Origin: Tsukamurella sp040611135
Lineage (GTDB): Bacteria > Actinomycetota > Actinomycetes > Mycobacteriales > Mycobacteriaceae
Reading direction: 5' to 3'
Assembly: GCF_040611135.1 (NCBI RefSeq)
Contig: NZ_JBEXNL010000005.1
Coordinates: 124,001-188,000, forward strand
DNA: 64,000 nucleotides
The position numbers and the translations under genes were made by a program. Below are positions 36,037 through 45,185 of the stretch, piece by piece (positions within the stretch are counted from its first letter, which is position 1; each line of letters opens with the position of its first letter). The notes under the pieces were generated by a model, which ran no database searches, was not told where the DNA came from, and saw only the letters and a list, made by a program, of their open reading frames with translations.

Positions 36037-37332
36037 TCAGCTCCGCACCAGTGCGGTCCGCGCGTCTGCGATGAACCGCTCGACGTCCTCGTCGGTCTTG
36101 AGGTCGAGGATGGGCGCGGGCTCGGAGAGCAGCCCGAACAGTGCTGCACCGACGGCGTCGTCGGCCACCGCGCCCGCGAACACCGGGCCCGCGACGAAGC
36201 CGTAGTCCGGATCACCGAGGAACAGGCGGGTGACCTCGGCGGCCGCGTGCCCGCGCTCCTCCCAGTGCCGGTCGAACTGGTCGACGATCCACTCGGCCGT
36301 GAAGTCGGATTCGCGGGCCTCGATGGCCTTCACCAGCGCCGCGACCTGGATCAGTCCGGTCTGCGCGCCCTGCCCGGCGATCGGGTCGAACGCGATCGCG
36401 CTGTCTCCGAGCGCGGCCACGGGGCGTCCGCCCCGGGTGTACCCGACGCCCTGCCGCACCGTCGGGGTGACCGCCCCGCGCAGCCAGGACCTCGCATCCT
36501 GCTCGATGACCCGGAGCTTCTCGATGTCGGGCAGGTCGTCGGGGAAGTAGTCGCGGTAGATGCTCACGACCACCTCGAGGGCGCTCTGCGCGTCCGTGAC
36601 CTCGCCGAACCGCTCGACCCAGGCACCGTCGGGCTTCGCGAACGCGAGCACGCTCCACGACGCCCCCGCGTCCTTGTGCCAGTACGGGCCGATCCAGATC
36701 TCGCCCTGGTCGGTGTGCAGGTTGAACACGTTGTGCGCGCCGGCGCCGTGGCCGCGGGCGGTGAACACGTCGTCGCCGTGTCCGAGTCCCGTGAACGCGG
36801 CCGCGAGCAGGTGCCGCTGCGGGGAGCGGTAGACGGTGCGCGACTCGTCGACGGGGAACAGGCCGGACAGTCCGCCCTTGCCGGTCGAGACGAGCGTCAG
36901 GTCGTGCGTGCCGGCGATGTCGTCGAGGTTCTCGGGCGTCACGGTCTCGACGTGGAAGCGGCCGCCGGCCTGCTCGAACAGCCGGATCCGGTCGTACGCC
37001 CGCAGGCGCACGTCGATGCCGGCGGCGGTGTAGGTGAAGTCGGGATCGAAGGCGAGCACGTCCTGCAGTGCTCCCGGCTCGCCCGTGTTCAGGCGGGTGT
37101 TCATGCCGGTGGAGAGAGGAGCGTCGGGGTAGAGCTCCTCGACGAGGGTGTGGTCGACATCGCGCGAGTGCCCGAACAGGACCGCGGTGCCGGTCGCCGG
37201 CACGTCGTCGCGGAGCTGTTCGGGGGTCCTGTCGCTGTACAGATCGACGTGGTGCCCGGCGCGGGCGAGGACGAGGGCGGCGGTGGCTCCCACCACTCCG
37301 GCGCCGATGATGGCGATGCGTGCCTGGGTCAT
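36037..37332 (-). CDS. Styrene-monooxygenase-like FAD-dependent oxygenase
   Basis: A 431-residue group-E-like flavoprotein. It opens with IAIIGAGVVGATAALVLARAG (dinucleotide loop about 6-20) and continues with the StyA-type layout, including VALGDSAIAFDPIAGQGAQTG near residue 325. StyA-type enzymes epoxidise alkenes or oxidise indole using FADH2 from a separate reductase; no reductase is nearby. ATG 37332 is preceded by AAAGG. It lies 23 bases after an acyl-CoA-dehydrogenase-fold monooxygenase gene, so the two are probably co-transcribed. Confidence 0.8.
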   Translation of the reverse strand: MTQARIAIIGAGVVGATAALVLARAGHHVDLYSDRTPEQLRDDVPATGTAVLFGHSRDVDHTLVEELYPDAPLSTGMNTRLNTGEPGALQDVLAFDPDFTYTAAGIDVRLRAYDRIRLFEQAGGRFHVETVTPENLDDIAGTHDLTLVSTGKGGLSGLFPVDESRTVYRSPQRHLLAAAFTGLGHGDDVFTARGHGAGAHNVFNLHTDQGEIWIGPYWHKDAGASWSVLAFAKPDGAWVERFGEVTDAQSALEVVVSIYRDYFPDDLPDIEKLRVIEQDARSWLRGAVTPTVRQGVGYTRGGRPVAALGDSAIAFDPIAGQGAQTGLIQVAALVKAIEARESDFTAEWIVDQFDRHWEERGHAAAEVTRLFLGDPDYGFVAGPVFAGAVADDAVGAALFGLLSEPAPILDLKTDEDVERFIADARTALVRS

Positions 37333-37355
37333 GGTCGTGCCTTTCGGTGGTGTGG

Positions 37356-38567
37356 TTACTGGGCGTTCTCGGTGCGGGAACCGGCGTTCCACGCGTAGGG
37401 CAGGTCGGCGCCGTTGAGCAGCAGGTCGCCGACGGCGCGGGCCTTCTGGATCGCGGGATTGTGCACCGCGAGGGTGCGGGCGTTGCGCCAGTGCCGGTCC
37501 AGGCGGAGGTCGGCGTCCACGATCGACGCGCCGCCCACCTCGAACAGCTCGGTGGTGGCCTTGAGGACGGTGTCGATGACGGCGAGCTGCGCGTGCGCGG
37601 CGGCCAGCTCGGCCTCCGGCACCAGGTCCTCGTGCACCCGGCGGTCCGCCAGGACGTCGTCGAGCACGTCGGCGACGGCGAGCACGGACTGTTTCGCCGA
37701 CCACGCGGCGCTGGACAGGCGGCCGATCACCTGCTGCACGAGCGGATCGTGGCGCTGCAGGTCGGCGGCGGCGTGCGAGAACGTGCGGGTGCGGGCCTGC
37801 ACCCAGGCGACGGTGTCGTCGGCGGCCCGCTGGGCGATGCCCGCGAGTCCCGCGAGCTGCACCAGCTGCAGGTACGACGTGGCGTAGGTGGCACCCGGCG
37901 CGCCGTAACCGGCCCCGAGGAGGCGATCCGCGGGGACGGCGACGTCGGTGAACACCGTCGTGCCGCTGGCGGTGAGTCGTTGGCCGAAGCCGTTCCAGTC
38001 GTCGACCTTCTCGACGCCCTCGGCGTGCGCGTCGACGAGGACGCCGACCCGCTCGCCGTCCAGATCCGCGGCCACCAGGATCTGATCGGCGTAGAGCGTG
38101 CCCGTGGAGTAGAACTTGGTGCCGCTCAGCCGATATCCGTCGGCGTCGCGCGTGAGGGTGGTCGCGTAACCGCCGACGGACCCGGCGCCGGGCTCCGTGA
38201 TCGCGTTCCCGACGACGGTGCCGTCGACCACGGCCCGCAGCCACTCGTCGCCCGCGGTCGTGTTCGCCAGTCGCTGGTCCTCGACGAAGTTGACGTGCAC
38301 GCGCAGCGCCTGCGGAATGTTGGAGTCGGCGGCGGCCAGGGCGATCAGCTGGCGGAAGAACTGTCGGAGCGTCACGCCGGACCCGCCGAGCTCGCGGGGC
38401 ACGCGCAGGGCGGTGAATCCGGCTTCCTTCAGCAGCGCGATCGGGGCGTGCACGAGCTCGCGGTCGCGTTCGCGGGCGACGGCGCCCTCGGCGATGCGTG
38501 CGTACAGCGGGCCGAAGGTCGCATCGAGTTCCGCGTCGGTCGGGGGAGCGATGAGCGATGTCGTCAT
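37356..38567 (-). CDS. Acyl-CoA-dehydrogenase-fold flavin monooxygenase (DszC/SfnB-like)
   Basis: A 403-residue protein of the acyl-CoA dehydrogenase fold, with the flavin segment ITEPGAGSVGGYAT near residues 128-141 and the C-terminal dimer region SAKQSVLAVADVLDDV near 280. It lacks the catalytic Glu context of true dehydrogenases and resembles DszC/SfnB-type, FMNH2-dependent monooxygenases acting on organosulfur or aromatic compounds. It precedes the styrene-monooxygenase-like gene; both would need a flavin reductase from elsewhere. Confidence 0.75.
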   Translation of the reverse strand: MTTSLIAPPTDAELDATFGPLYARIAEGAVARERDRELVHAPIALLKEAGFTALRVPRELGGSGVTLRQFFRQLIALAAADSNIPQALRVHVNFVEDQRLANTTAGDEWLRAVVDGTVVGNAITEPGAGSVGGYATTLTRDADGYRLSGTKFYSTGTLYADQILVAADLDGERVGVLVDAHAEGVEKVDDWNGFGQRLTASGTTVFTDVAVPADRLLGAGYGAPGATYATSYLQLVQLAGLAGIAQRAADDTVAWVQARTRTFSHAAADLQRHDPLVQQVIGRLSSAAWSAKQSVLAVADVLDDVLADRRVHEDLVPEAELAAAHAQLAVIDTVLKATTELFEVGGASIVDADLRLDRHWRNARTLAVHNPAIQKARAVGDLLLNGADLPYAWNAGSRTENAQ

Positions 38568-38694
38568 GGGCGACAACTGTGGTCCGCGAACGAGATTCTG
38601 ACGAGGATTCCCCGCGCCGTGAGCGATATTCATGGACGATCGACGGCGAGTTGCGTCCGATTCCACCCCGTCAGCCGGTAGAACCTGTTACAAC

Positions 38695-38708
38695 TAGAAC
38701 ACGTTCTG
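38695..38708. promoter_or_regulatory. KstR-like operator upstream of FadD19-like gene
   Basis: TAGAACACGTTCTG matches TNNAACNNGTTNNA at all fixed positions but the last (G for A), with arms AGAAC and GTTCT. It lies 42-55 bases before ATG 38750. FadD19 belongs to the KstR regulon in M. tuberculosis, so gene identity and motif support each other. Confidence 0.65.
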
Positions 38709-38749
38709 CCGAGCTGTACGGGTTCGCAGGTCAGGAAACAGGAGAGCGC

Positions 38750-40381
38750 ATGAAGTTCAACCTCGCCGACATCTTCGAGGCGGTCGTCGACGCGGTGCCG
38801 GAGCGAGTGGTCTTGAGCTACGAGGGGGAGCAGACCTCGTACGCCGAGATGGACGCGCAGGCGAATCAGGTGGCGCATCTGTTCGCCGCGAACGGCATCG
38901 GCGCGTTCGACCACGTCGCGTTGTTCCTCAAGAACAGTGTCGAGCACGTGCAGTCGCTGGTGGCGCTGATCAAGATCCGTGCCGTGCCGGTCAACGTGAA
39001 TTACCGGTACACCGGGCCCGAGCTCGAGTACATCTTCACCAACTCGGACTCTCGCGGCATCGTGGTGGAGCTGCCGGAGCATCAGCGCACGCTCGCCGGG
39101 CTCATCGGGAAGCTCCCCGACCTGCGGACCGTCTTCGTCGTCGGCGAGGTCGACTCCGAGCTCGCCGCCGCGGTCGACGGTGCGCCCGACGTCGCGCTCG
39201 TGCCCTTCGCAGACGCCGCATCCCACTCCACGGCCCGGGATTTCGAGCCGCGCACCGGCGAGGAGCACTACATCATCTACACGGGTGGCACCACGGGCTA
39301 CCCGAAAGGCGTCGTCTGGCAGCACGACGACTTCTTCCGCAAGCCGCTTTCGGCCGGCGTGCCCTACGGCGGCGAGCCGCGGACCTCGCTGGACGAGGTC
39401 GGCGAGGGCGCCAAGCAGTTCCCGCCGCTGGCCTTTCTCATCGCCGCTCCGCTCATGCACGGCGCGGCCGCGTACTCGCTGTTCACGTTCTTCGTGCTCG
39501 GCTCGCGAGTGATCCTCGAGCGCGATTTCAAGGCGGAGCAGATCGTCCGCAACGTGGGGCGCGATCAGACCCAGACCATCCTCATCGTCGGCGACGCCAT
39601 GGGGATCCCGTTGGTCGAGGAGATGGAGAAGCAGAAGGACACCGCGGACTTCTCGTCGCTGTTCTCGATCACGTCGGGCGGCGCCATCTGGTCCAAGCAC
39701 GTGCGTGATCGGATGGCCGCGATCAAGCCCGAGCTGATCCTCCGCGACAACTTCGGGGCCTCGGAGTCCGGCAACGACGGCGTGATGACGCTCGACGAGA
39801 ACGGCAACCTGCACGCGCCGCCCACCGACAAGATGATGGTGGTCGACGAGTCCTTCGCCGAGATCACCACGCCCGGCGAGGTCGGCTTCATCGCCCGGGT
39901 CGGCAACGTCCCGCTCGGCTACTACAACGACCCCGAGAAGTCGGCGCGCACCTTCCCCACGCTGCCCGACGGACGGCGGATCTCGGTGCTCGGCGACATG
40001 GGCTACCCCGCGGAGGACGGCGGCATCGTCTTCCTCGGCCGCGGCAGCCAGTGCATCAACACCGGCGGCGAGAAGGTCTACGCGGAGGAGGTCGAGGCCA
40101 CCCTGCACGGGCACCCCGCGATCTCCGACGCCCTCGTGGTCCCGGTGCCCGACGCGCGGTACGGCCAGCGGGTCGCGGCCGTGATCTCCGTGGCGGAGGG
40201 GCAGGAGCGCCCGTCGGTCGAGGACGTGCAGACCTTCGCCCGCAGTGAGCTCGCCGGCTACAAGGTGCCCCGCACCATCGTCTTCGTCGACGAGGTCAAG
40301 CGGACCCCGGCCGGCAAGGCGGACTACCGCTGGGCGAAGTCCACCGCGGAGGTCGCCGCGGAATCGGAGCAACCCGCGTAG
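38750..40381 (+). CDS. FadD19-like steroid side-chain acyl-CoA ligase
   Basis: A 543-residue adenylating enzyme. The P-loop-like motif is IIYTGGTTGYPKGVVW near 173-188, the adenylate motif GYYNDPEKSARTF near 388, and the catalytic Lys is in RTPAGKADYRW near the C-terminus. The closing sequence AGYKVPRTIVFVDEVKR and the long N-terminal NVNYRYTG segment resemble FadD19, which activates C24-branched sterol side chains. ACAGGAGAG precedes ATG 38750. The KstR-like box upstream supports a role in sterol or related lipid breakdown. Confidence 0.82.
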   Translation: MKFNLADIFEAVVDAVPERVVLSYEGEQTSYAEMDAQANQVAHLFAANGIGAFDHVALFLKNSVEHVQSLVALIKIRAVPVNVNYRYTGPELEYIFTNSDSRGIVVELPEHQRTLAGLIGKLPDLRTVFVVGEVDSELAAAVDGAPDVALVPFADAASHSTARDFEPRTGEEHYIIYTGGTTGYPKGVVWQHDDFFRKPLSAGVPYGGEPRTSLDEVGEGAKQFPPLAFLIAAPLMHGAAAYSLFTFFVLGSRVILERDFKAEQIVRNVGRDQTQTILIVGDAMGIPLVEEMEKQKDTADFSSLFSITSGGAIWSKHVRDRMAAIKPELILRDNFGASESGNDGVMTLDENGNLHAPPTDKMMVVDESFAEITTPGEVGFIARVGNVPLGYYNDPEKSARTFPTLPDGRRISVLGDMGYPAEDGGIVFLGRGSQCINTGGEKVYAEEVEATLHGHPAISDALVVPVPDARYGQRVAAVISVAEGQERPSVEDVQTFARSELAGYKVPRTIVFVDEVKRTPAGKADYRWAKSTAEVAAESEQPA

Positions 40382-40417
40382 GACGGGTGTGCCGCCGAGC
40401 CGGCCTCGTCCTACGCG
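40375..40417 (+). terminator. Hairpin at the 3' end of the FadD19-like gene
   Basis: CGCGTAGGACG (40375-40385) pairs with CGTCCTACGCG (40407-40417), with a GC-rich 21-base loop able to fold further. It includes the stop codon. No U-tract. Confidence 0.5.
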
Positions 40418-40468
40418 CGACTCTCCGATTCCGTCCGATACGGACAGCGCGCAGAACAGTCTCGAGGA

Positions 40469-40636
40469 TCACCGGTCATCCTTCTCGACGATTCCGCGTT
40501 CGATCACCATCACCGTGAGCACGCTGATGAAGTGGGGAGACGCGTCCTGCCCTTGCGCCCACCTCACGACACGCGGATCCGCGAGAGCCGGGCGGCGTAG
40601 TTCGCTGAGGACGTCGGTGTCGAGGAGGTAACTCAC
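40469..40636 (-). pseudogene. VapC (PIN-domain toxin) N-terminal remnant
   Basis: GTG 40636 begins a 55-residue frame, SYLLDTDVLSELRRP near the start with the first PIN-domain acidic residue, then PRVVRWAQGQDASPHFISVL and VIERGIVE, ending at a TGA after KDDR. A normal VapC is about 130 residues; the C-terminal acidic triad is missing and nothing downstream continues it. A full VapB gene is absent as well. This is a decayed toxin-antitoxin locus. Confidence 0.7.
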
Positions 40637-40674
40637 GATATGTCGACTTCGCGTGGCGTCCAAATCGATGCTCG

Positions 40675-41292
40675 CTACCGGGTTGCCGACCAATCCACGT
40701 ACGCCGCGCCGCGGGGCGAGAGCTCGTACCCGACCTCGTGGCTGATGGTCAGGCCCATCCCCTTGAGCTTGCGGATGTCGGCCTTCATGGGCAGCAGTTC
40801 GACGCCCCGCTCGGCGGCGAGCTCCTTGGAGACGACGTGCGGGTGGTCACGGATCCAGACGAGGATGTCGCGGGTCCACGGGCCGCTCTCGCGGGCGTCG
40901 AGCCGCGCAAGGCGCTTCGCGATGCCCGCGAGCTCGGCCTCGTCCGGGAGTTCCTCGCGCAATGCGAGGCGCGGGTCCTCGCCGGCCCATTCCAGGTGGA
41001 CGCGGTACACGTGCTCGCCGCCCCGGGCGGAGCGCTCCCGGCGGGGCGCGTCGGGATCCCGCGGCCGCAGCGCCCTCCGCAGCGCAGCGGCGTCTTTCAT
41101 TCCCGCCGCGCGCGCCGCCCGGTCGCTGATCCGCTCGACGTCGGGCACCCGCGTGACCCGGGTGAAGCGCAGCACCCCGGCCGGCGTGACCTGCGTACCG
41201 CCCACCTTCACCCGGGGCGTGTCCCACCGGCGGTACTGCGTGGTGACGGTGCCGTCGCGCACCCCCTCCGCGATGGCCTTCGGAATCATCAT
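40675..41292 (-). CDS. Conserved actinobacterial hypothetical protein with C-terminal winged-helix-like region
   Basis: A 205-residue protein. The N-terminal half (about 1-60) reads MIPKAIAEGVRDGTVTTQYRRW and RVKVGGTQVTPAGVLRFTRV, resembling ASCH-type RNA-binding folds. The C-terminal part (about 130-205) contains SGPWTRDILVWIRDHPHV, KADIRKLKGMGLT and VGYELSPRGAAYV, a winged-helix-like pattern. Homologues are widespread in actinobacteria but uncharacterised. The fold readings are suggestions from pattern. ATG 41292 has no clear ribosome site. Confidence 0.65.
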   Translation of the reverse strand: MMIPKAIAEGVRDGTVTTQYRRWDTPRVKVGGTQVTPAGVLRFTRVTRVPDVERISDRAARAAGMKDAAALRRALRPRDPDAPRRERSARGGEHVYRVHLEWAGEDPRLALREELPDEAELAGIAKRLARLDARESGPWTRDILVWIRDHPHVVSKELAAERGVELLPMKADIRKLKGMGLTISHEVGYELSPRGAAYVDWSATR

Positions 41293-41297
41293 GGGAG

Positions 41298-41765
41298 TCA
41301 GTGTGCGGCAGCGACCACGACGTCGCGGCAGATCTCCATGTGTCCGGTGTGTTGGGTCAGCTCGCGCAGCATGTGCGTGAGCACCCACTCCGGCGTCGCG
41401 GTCGCGGCGTCGCGCCGCGTGGTCCCCGTGGCCGCCGGATTGCGGACGCCGATCGCCGCCACGGCCGCCCATCGCGGGAGGTCGGCACGCAGGCCGCGCA
41501 CGATCGCCCGGGCATCGTCGACGGTGCCGATCGCGACGAACTCGGACGAGCGGTCCCGCGGAATGTCCTCGCCCGCCAGGAGCGACCCGCCCCAGTAGCC
41601 CAGGGCACCCCCGATGTGCGTGACGAGCGCGAAGACCGAGTTCCCGCCGGGCGTTGCGATGTTGACCGTCTCGTCGTCCAGGTCACCGAGCACGGAGTCG
41701 ATCGTGTCGAGGCTCTCGGAGGCGACCGGCAGGAAGGCCGCGATCTGCCCTTCAGTCGCGGGCAC
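41298..41765 (-). CDS. DinB/DUF664-like (mycothiol-transferase fold) protein
   Basis: A 155-residue four-helix protein of the DinB/DUF664 superfamily, with VFALVTHIGGALGYW near 45-60 and LTHMLRELTQHTGHMEI near 127-143 supplying the three His residues that bind a divalent metal in this fold. Members in mycothiol producers can be mycothiol-dependent transferases. GTG 41765 overlaps the nucleoside hydrolase stop by 14 bases. The acceptor substrate is unknown. Confidence 0.72.
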   Translation of the reverse strand: MPATEGQIAAFLPVASESLDTIDSVLGDLDDETVNIATPGGNSVFALVTHIGGALGYWGGSLLAGEDIPRDRSSEFVAIGTVDDARAIVRGLRADLPRWAAVAAIGVRNPAATGTTRRDAATATPEWVLTHMLRELTQHTGHMEICRDVVVAAAH

Positions 41766-42789
41766 GAGCGAGCCCCGCAACCGAGTCGAGCAGGTCGTCG
41801 AAGAAGGCCGCCTGGTCCGTCGACACGGCGATCCGGGCGGTATCGGGACGGTTCCAGGCACCGTGCACGTCCGCGATAGTGGTTCCGCGCGTGAGGGATC
41901 CGGTGAGTTCGACGTCCACCGGATACGCGGTGGTGTCGGCGATCGTCGGGTCGAGCGCCACCGCGGCGGCGAACGGGTCGTGCATGTGCGCGATGTAGCC
42001 CTGGTCGTGGTCGCGATGGAACTCGAAGTAGAACCGCACCGCGTCGGACAGCGTCCGCACCACCGCGTTGCTCGCGGCCGACCGCGTACCGTCGGGATCC
42101 TCGGGGCTGAGCACCTCCGCCGGGCCGGACCCGGCGGCGTCGGCGAGCCGCACGACGTGGTCGGGCGTGAGCTCGATGGTCTCCGTCAGGTCGAGCGGGC
42201 AGAGGATCGGCAGGGGCGTGCCGGTGCCGTCGAGTTCGCCGTAGGCGCGCAACACCTCCCACAGCGATTCCGGATCGACCGCGACGTTCCACTCGGAGGT
42301 GGGGGTCGTGTTGCCGGGGTGCCAGAAGACGCCGCCCATGATGACCAGGCGGCGCAGCCGCGTCAGGATCCCGGGATCGTCGCGCAGTGCCAGGGCGAGG
42401 TTCGTGCACGGGCCGGTGACCAGGGCCACCACCTCGCCGGGGTGCGCCCGGGTCAGGTCCGACCACGCCTGCGCGCCCGGGACGTCCGACGGTCCGCGGC
42501 CGGGCGTGGGCAGGTCCGCGTATCCCACGCCGAAGGGCCCGTGCGTCTCCTCGGTGGTCATCAGCGGCGTCGCCAGCGGCGCGTCGGAACCGACGAAGAC
42601 GTCGATGTCGGTGCGGCCCAGGAGCTCCAGCCAGCCGAGATTGTTCTCGACCACCTGCGGCGCGGGGACGTTGCCGGCGGACGAGACGATCCCGAGCAGG
42701 TTCACCTCGGGCTTGCTCAGCAGGTAGAGCAGCGCCATCGAGTCGTCGATGCCGGTGTCGCAGTCGAACAGGACCTTCGTTTCCGTCAC
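41752..42789 (-). CDS. Inosine-uridine-preferring nucleoside hydrolase
   Basis: A 345-residue nucleoside hydrolase that cleaves ribonucleosides to base and ribose. The calcium-binding Asp cluster is LFDCDTGIDDSMAL near residues 7-20, with VTGPCTNLALAL near 122 and VIMGGVFW near 148 as further family segments, and HDPFAAAVAL with a late Asp near 268. GTG 42789 begins the conserved region. It may serve purine or pyrimidine salvage; base preference cannot be told. Confidence 0.87.
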   Translation of the reverse strand: MTETKVLFDCDTGIDDSMALLYLLSKPEVNLLGIVSSAGNVPAPQVVENNLGWLELLGRTDIDVFVGSDAPLATPLMTTEETHGPFGVGYADLPTPGRGPSDVPGAQAWSDLTRAHPGEVVALVTGPCTNLALALRDDPGILTRLRRLVIMGGVFWHPGNTTPTSEWNVAVDPESLWEVLRAYGELDGTGTPLPILCPLDLTETIELTPDHVVRLADAAGSGPAEVLSPEDPDGTRSAASNAVVRTLSDAVRFYFEFHRDHDQGYIAHMHDPFAAAVALDPTIADTTAYPVDVELTGSLTRGTTIADVHGAWNRPDTARIAVSTDQAAFFDDLLDSVAGLARARD

Positions 42790-42856
42790 TCCGTCGACCC
42801 TAGTCGTCGGTCGCCGCGGCGGCGGACCGCCCATCACCGCGTCGGCGGGCCGCCCA

Positions 42857-44341
42857 TCACCAGGGCGAAGGCTTGTAGTCCTTGAGGAAGCAGCCGTGCA
42901 GGTCGACGCCCGCCTCGCCCTGGACGATCGGGTCGTAGACGCGGGCGGCACCGTCGACGAGGTCGAGCGGCGCGCGGAAGCCCTCCTCCGCGAGGCGCAT
43001 CTTGGTGTGATGCGGGCGCTCGTCGGTGATCCAGCCCGTGTCGACGGCGGTCATGAGGATGCCGTCCTGCTCCAGCATCTCGGCGCTGGAGGTGCGGGTG
43101 AGCATGTTCAGCGCGGCCTTCGCCATGTTCGTGTGCGGGTGCCCGGGGCCCTTGTAGCCCCGTCCGAACTGGCCCTCCATCGCGGAGACGTTGACCACGT
43201 ACTTGCGCCGCGCGGACGACGCGGCGAGCGCCGGGCGGAGCTTCGAGATGAGGATGAACGGGGCCACCGAGTTGCACAGCTGCACCTCGAGCAGCTCGAG
43301 CGGCTCGACCTCCTCGACGGTCTGCACCCACGAGTTGGTGTGCACCAGATCGGGGAGCAGGCCGCCCGCGTCGATGGCGGTGCCGTCGTCGATCCGCGCT
43401 GCGGACGATGACCCGCCGCGCAGCGCCAGCGCGGTCAGCGAGGCGGGGTCGAGTGCCGCGAGATCGCCCGACACGCCGCCGGTGTGCCCGTCGAGAGCCT
43501 CGGTCAGCGCGGCGGGGTGCGCCGAGCTCGCGCGGCCGAACCGGATGATCCGGCTCGCCAGCTCGGCCGGGACCTCGCCCGACTCGGCGTCGACGAGCGC
43601 CGAGTACGCGCCGGGGGAGCGGCGCACCGTCTGCGCCGCGTTGTTGATGATGATGTCGAGCGGGCCGCGGGCCGCGACGGCGTCGGCCATCGCGCTGACC
43701 TGCGACGGGTCGCGCAGGTCGATGCCGACGATGTGCAGGCGGTCGAGCCACTCGGCGCTGTCGGCCAGGGCCGCGAACCGCCGGGCCGCATCCGTCGGGA
43801 AGCGGGTGGTGATGGTGAGGTCGGCACCGTCGCGCAGCAGGCGCAGGGCGATGTACATCCCGATCTTGGCGCGCCCACCCGTGAGCAGCGCGCGCCGGCC
43901 CCGCAGGTCCGTCGTCGCGTCGCGCTTGGAGTGGCTGAACGCCGCGCACTCGGGGCAGAGCTGGTGGTAGAACGCGTCGATCCGGGTGTACGGCTGCTTG
44001 CAGATGTAGCAGCTCTGCGGGCGCAGGAGTTCCCCGGCGCTGTCGCCGACGGTGGGCGTGGTCAGCAGGATCCCGGCCGTCTCGTCGTCGATCCGCTCGG
44101 CGTTGCCGGTGGCGGTCCGCTCGAGGACGTCGCGGTCGGCGGCCTTGACCTTCGAGCGGGCGGACTTGCGCCGCTCGCGCTTGAGCAGCTTGAACATGTG
44201 GCCCACGGCGCGCTGTACCTCGACCGACTGGGGGTCGCCTTCGTCGAGGAGCGCGGCGGTCTCGAGCACGCGATGGAACGCGGCGAGGTCCTCCGGCGGG
44301 ATGGGGCTGATCGTGTCGGGCATGCGAACAGTGTCCCTCAT
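42857..44341 (-). CDS. Short-chain dehydrogenase fused to an N-terminal zinc-ribbon region
   Basis: A 494-residue protein. An N-terminal helical part (about 1-105) leads to a zinc-ribbon-like segment, CYICKQPYTRIDAFYHQLCPEC (Cys pairs about 110-131, here quoted in part), then an SDR domain with LTGGRAKIGMYIA near 148 and INNAAQT near 220. The catalytic Tyr/Lys pair is not in the usual YxxxK form: GPGHPHTNMAKAAL occupies that place. ATG 44341 overlaps the upstream stop by ATGA; ATG 44323 with GAGGGA upstream is equally possible. Substrate unknown. Confidence 0.72.
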   Translation of the reverse strand: MRDTVRMPDTISPIPPEDLAAFHRVLETAALLDEGDPQSVEVQRAVGHMFKLLKRERRKSARSKVKAADRDVLERTATGNAERIDDETAGILLTTPTVGDSAGELLRPQSCYICKQPYTRIDAFYHQLCPECAAFSHSKRDATTDLRGRRALLTGGRAKIGMYIALRLLRDGADLTITTRFPTDAARRFAALADSAEWLDRLHIVGIDLRDPSQVSAMADAVAARGPLDIIINNAAQTVRRSPGAYSALVDAESGEVPAELASRIIRFGRASSAHPAALTEALDGHTGGVSGDLAALDPASLTALALRGGSSSAARIDDGTAIDAGGLLPDLVHTNSWVQTVEEVEPLELLEVQLCNSVAPFILISKLRPALAASSARRKYVVNVSAMEGQFGRGYKGPGHPHTNMAKAALNMLTRTSSAEMLEQDGILMTAVDTGWITDERPHHTKMRLAEEGFRAPLDLVDGAARVYDPIVQGEAGVDLHGCFLKDYKPSPW

Positions 44342-45066
44342 GACGGGAGGGGCACCGTCGTGTCACTGGCCGACAGGTCCAGGGTGACCGACTTCTTCTG
44401 CCAGTGCACCCTCGTGATGGTGAGCGCATCGAGGGCGGGTGGGATCACCGTGGGGCGGAGCTCCTTGACCCACGAGTCGATCGCCCAGGCGACGGGGATC
44501 GGGACCGGGATCACGGCGATCGGCATGGACAGGTCGGTCACCCGGAAGGTGAGGCGCCCCGCCTTGACGCCGACCGCGACGACCACGCGGATGTCGACGC
44601 CGAGCCCGAACGCGACGGGCAGCCCGACCGTCATCCCCAGCGATTTCCGCCGCGGTATCAGGGTCACCGAACTGACGGTGATACCGCCGACCCCTCCGCC
44701 GGCCTGGGCGGCCTCGACCACGTGGCGGATCCACGACAGCCGCAGCGTGGCGGTCGCGGTGAGGGCGTCGACCCGCAGCCCGTCGGGCACCGGCGCGACG
44801 CCGCGCGCGTGGCCGTCGAGGATGATGGCGTGGGGCCCCGCGCCGACGTCCCGGGTGGTGATGTCCAGCCCGGACAGCCGCCGCTGCAGCAGCTGCAGGA
44901 GTACGGGCCGGCGTACGTCGAGCACCACCGACGGGGCCGCCCCGAGGACGTCGGTGCACATCCCCACGAGCTTCGTACGGAGCCCCTCCCGGGCGATCCG
45001 CTCCGCGACGAGGGCCCCGACCGCCGCGATCACGATCACCACGACCACAGCGCCGAGCACCCACAT
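44338..45066 (-). CDS. DUF2993-type (LmeA-like) lipid-binding envelope protein
   Basis: A 242-residue protein with one N-terminal membrane anchor (about 1-22) and a long beta-rich domain of the DUF2993 type seen in mycobacterial LmeA, a periplasmic lipid-binding protein. Repeated LTATATLRLSW and ITVSSVTLIPRRKSLG segments fit the elongated barrel. Its stop overlaps the SDR gene by ATGA. Transport or sensing of envelope lipids is a family-level expectation only. Confidence 0.65.
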   Translation of the reverse strand: MWVLGAVVVVIVIAAVGALVAERIAREGLRTKLVGMCTDVLGAAPSVVLDVRRPVLLQLLQRRLSGLDITTRDVGAGPHAIILDGHARGVAPVPDGLRVDALTATATLRLSWIRHVVEAAQAGGGVGGITVSSVTLIPRRKSLGMTVGLPVAFGLGVDIRVVVAVGVKAGRLTFRVTDLSMPIAVIPVPIPVAWAIDSWVKELRPTVIPPALDALTITRVHWQKKSVTLDLSASDTTVPLPS

Positions 45067-45185
45067 CCGTTCTCACCCCCGCTCGTCGCCGCGGTCAATT
45101 ATGCGACGGGCCGCCCGGCGCTCCCCGGGGACCTTCCCTGCGCGCTTCGCCCGCGTGCTCCGCACGGTCGTGATCTACTCGACGG

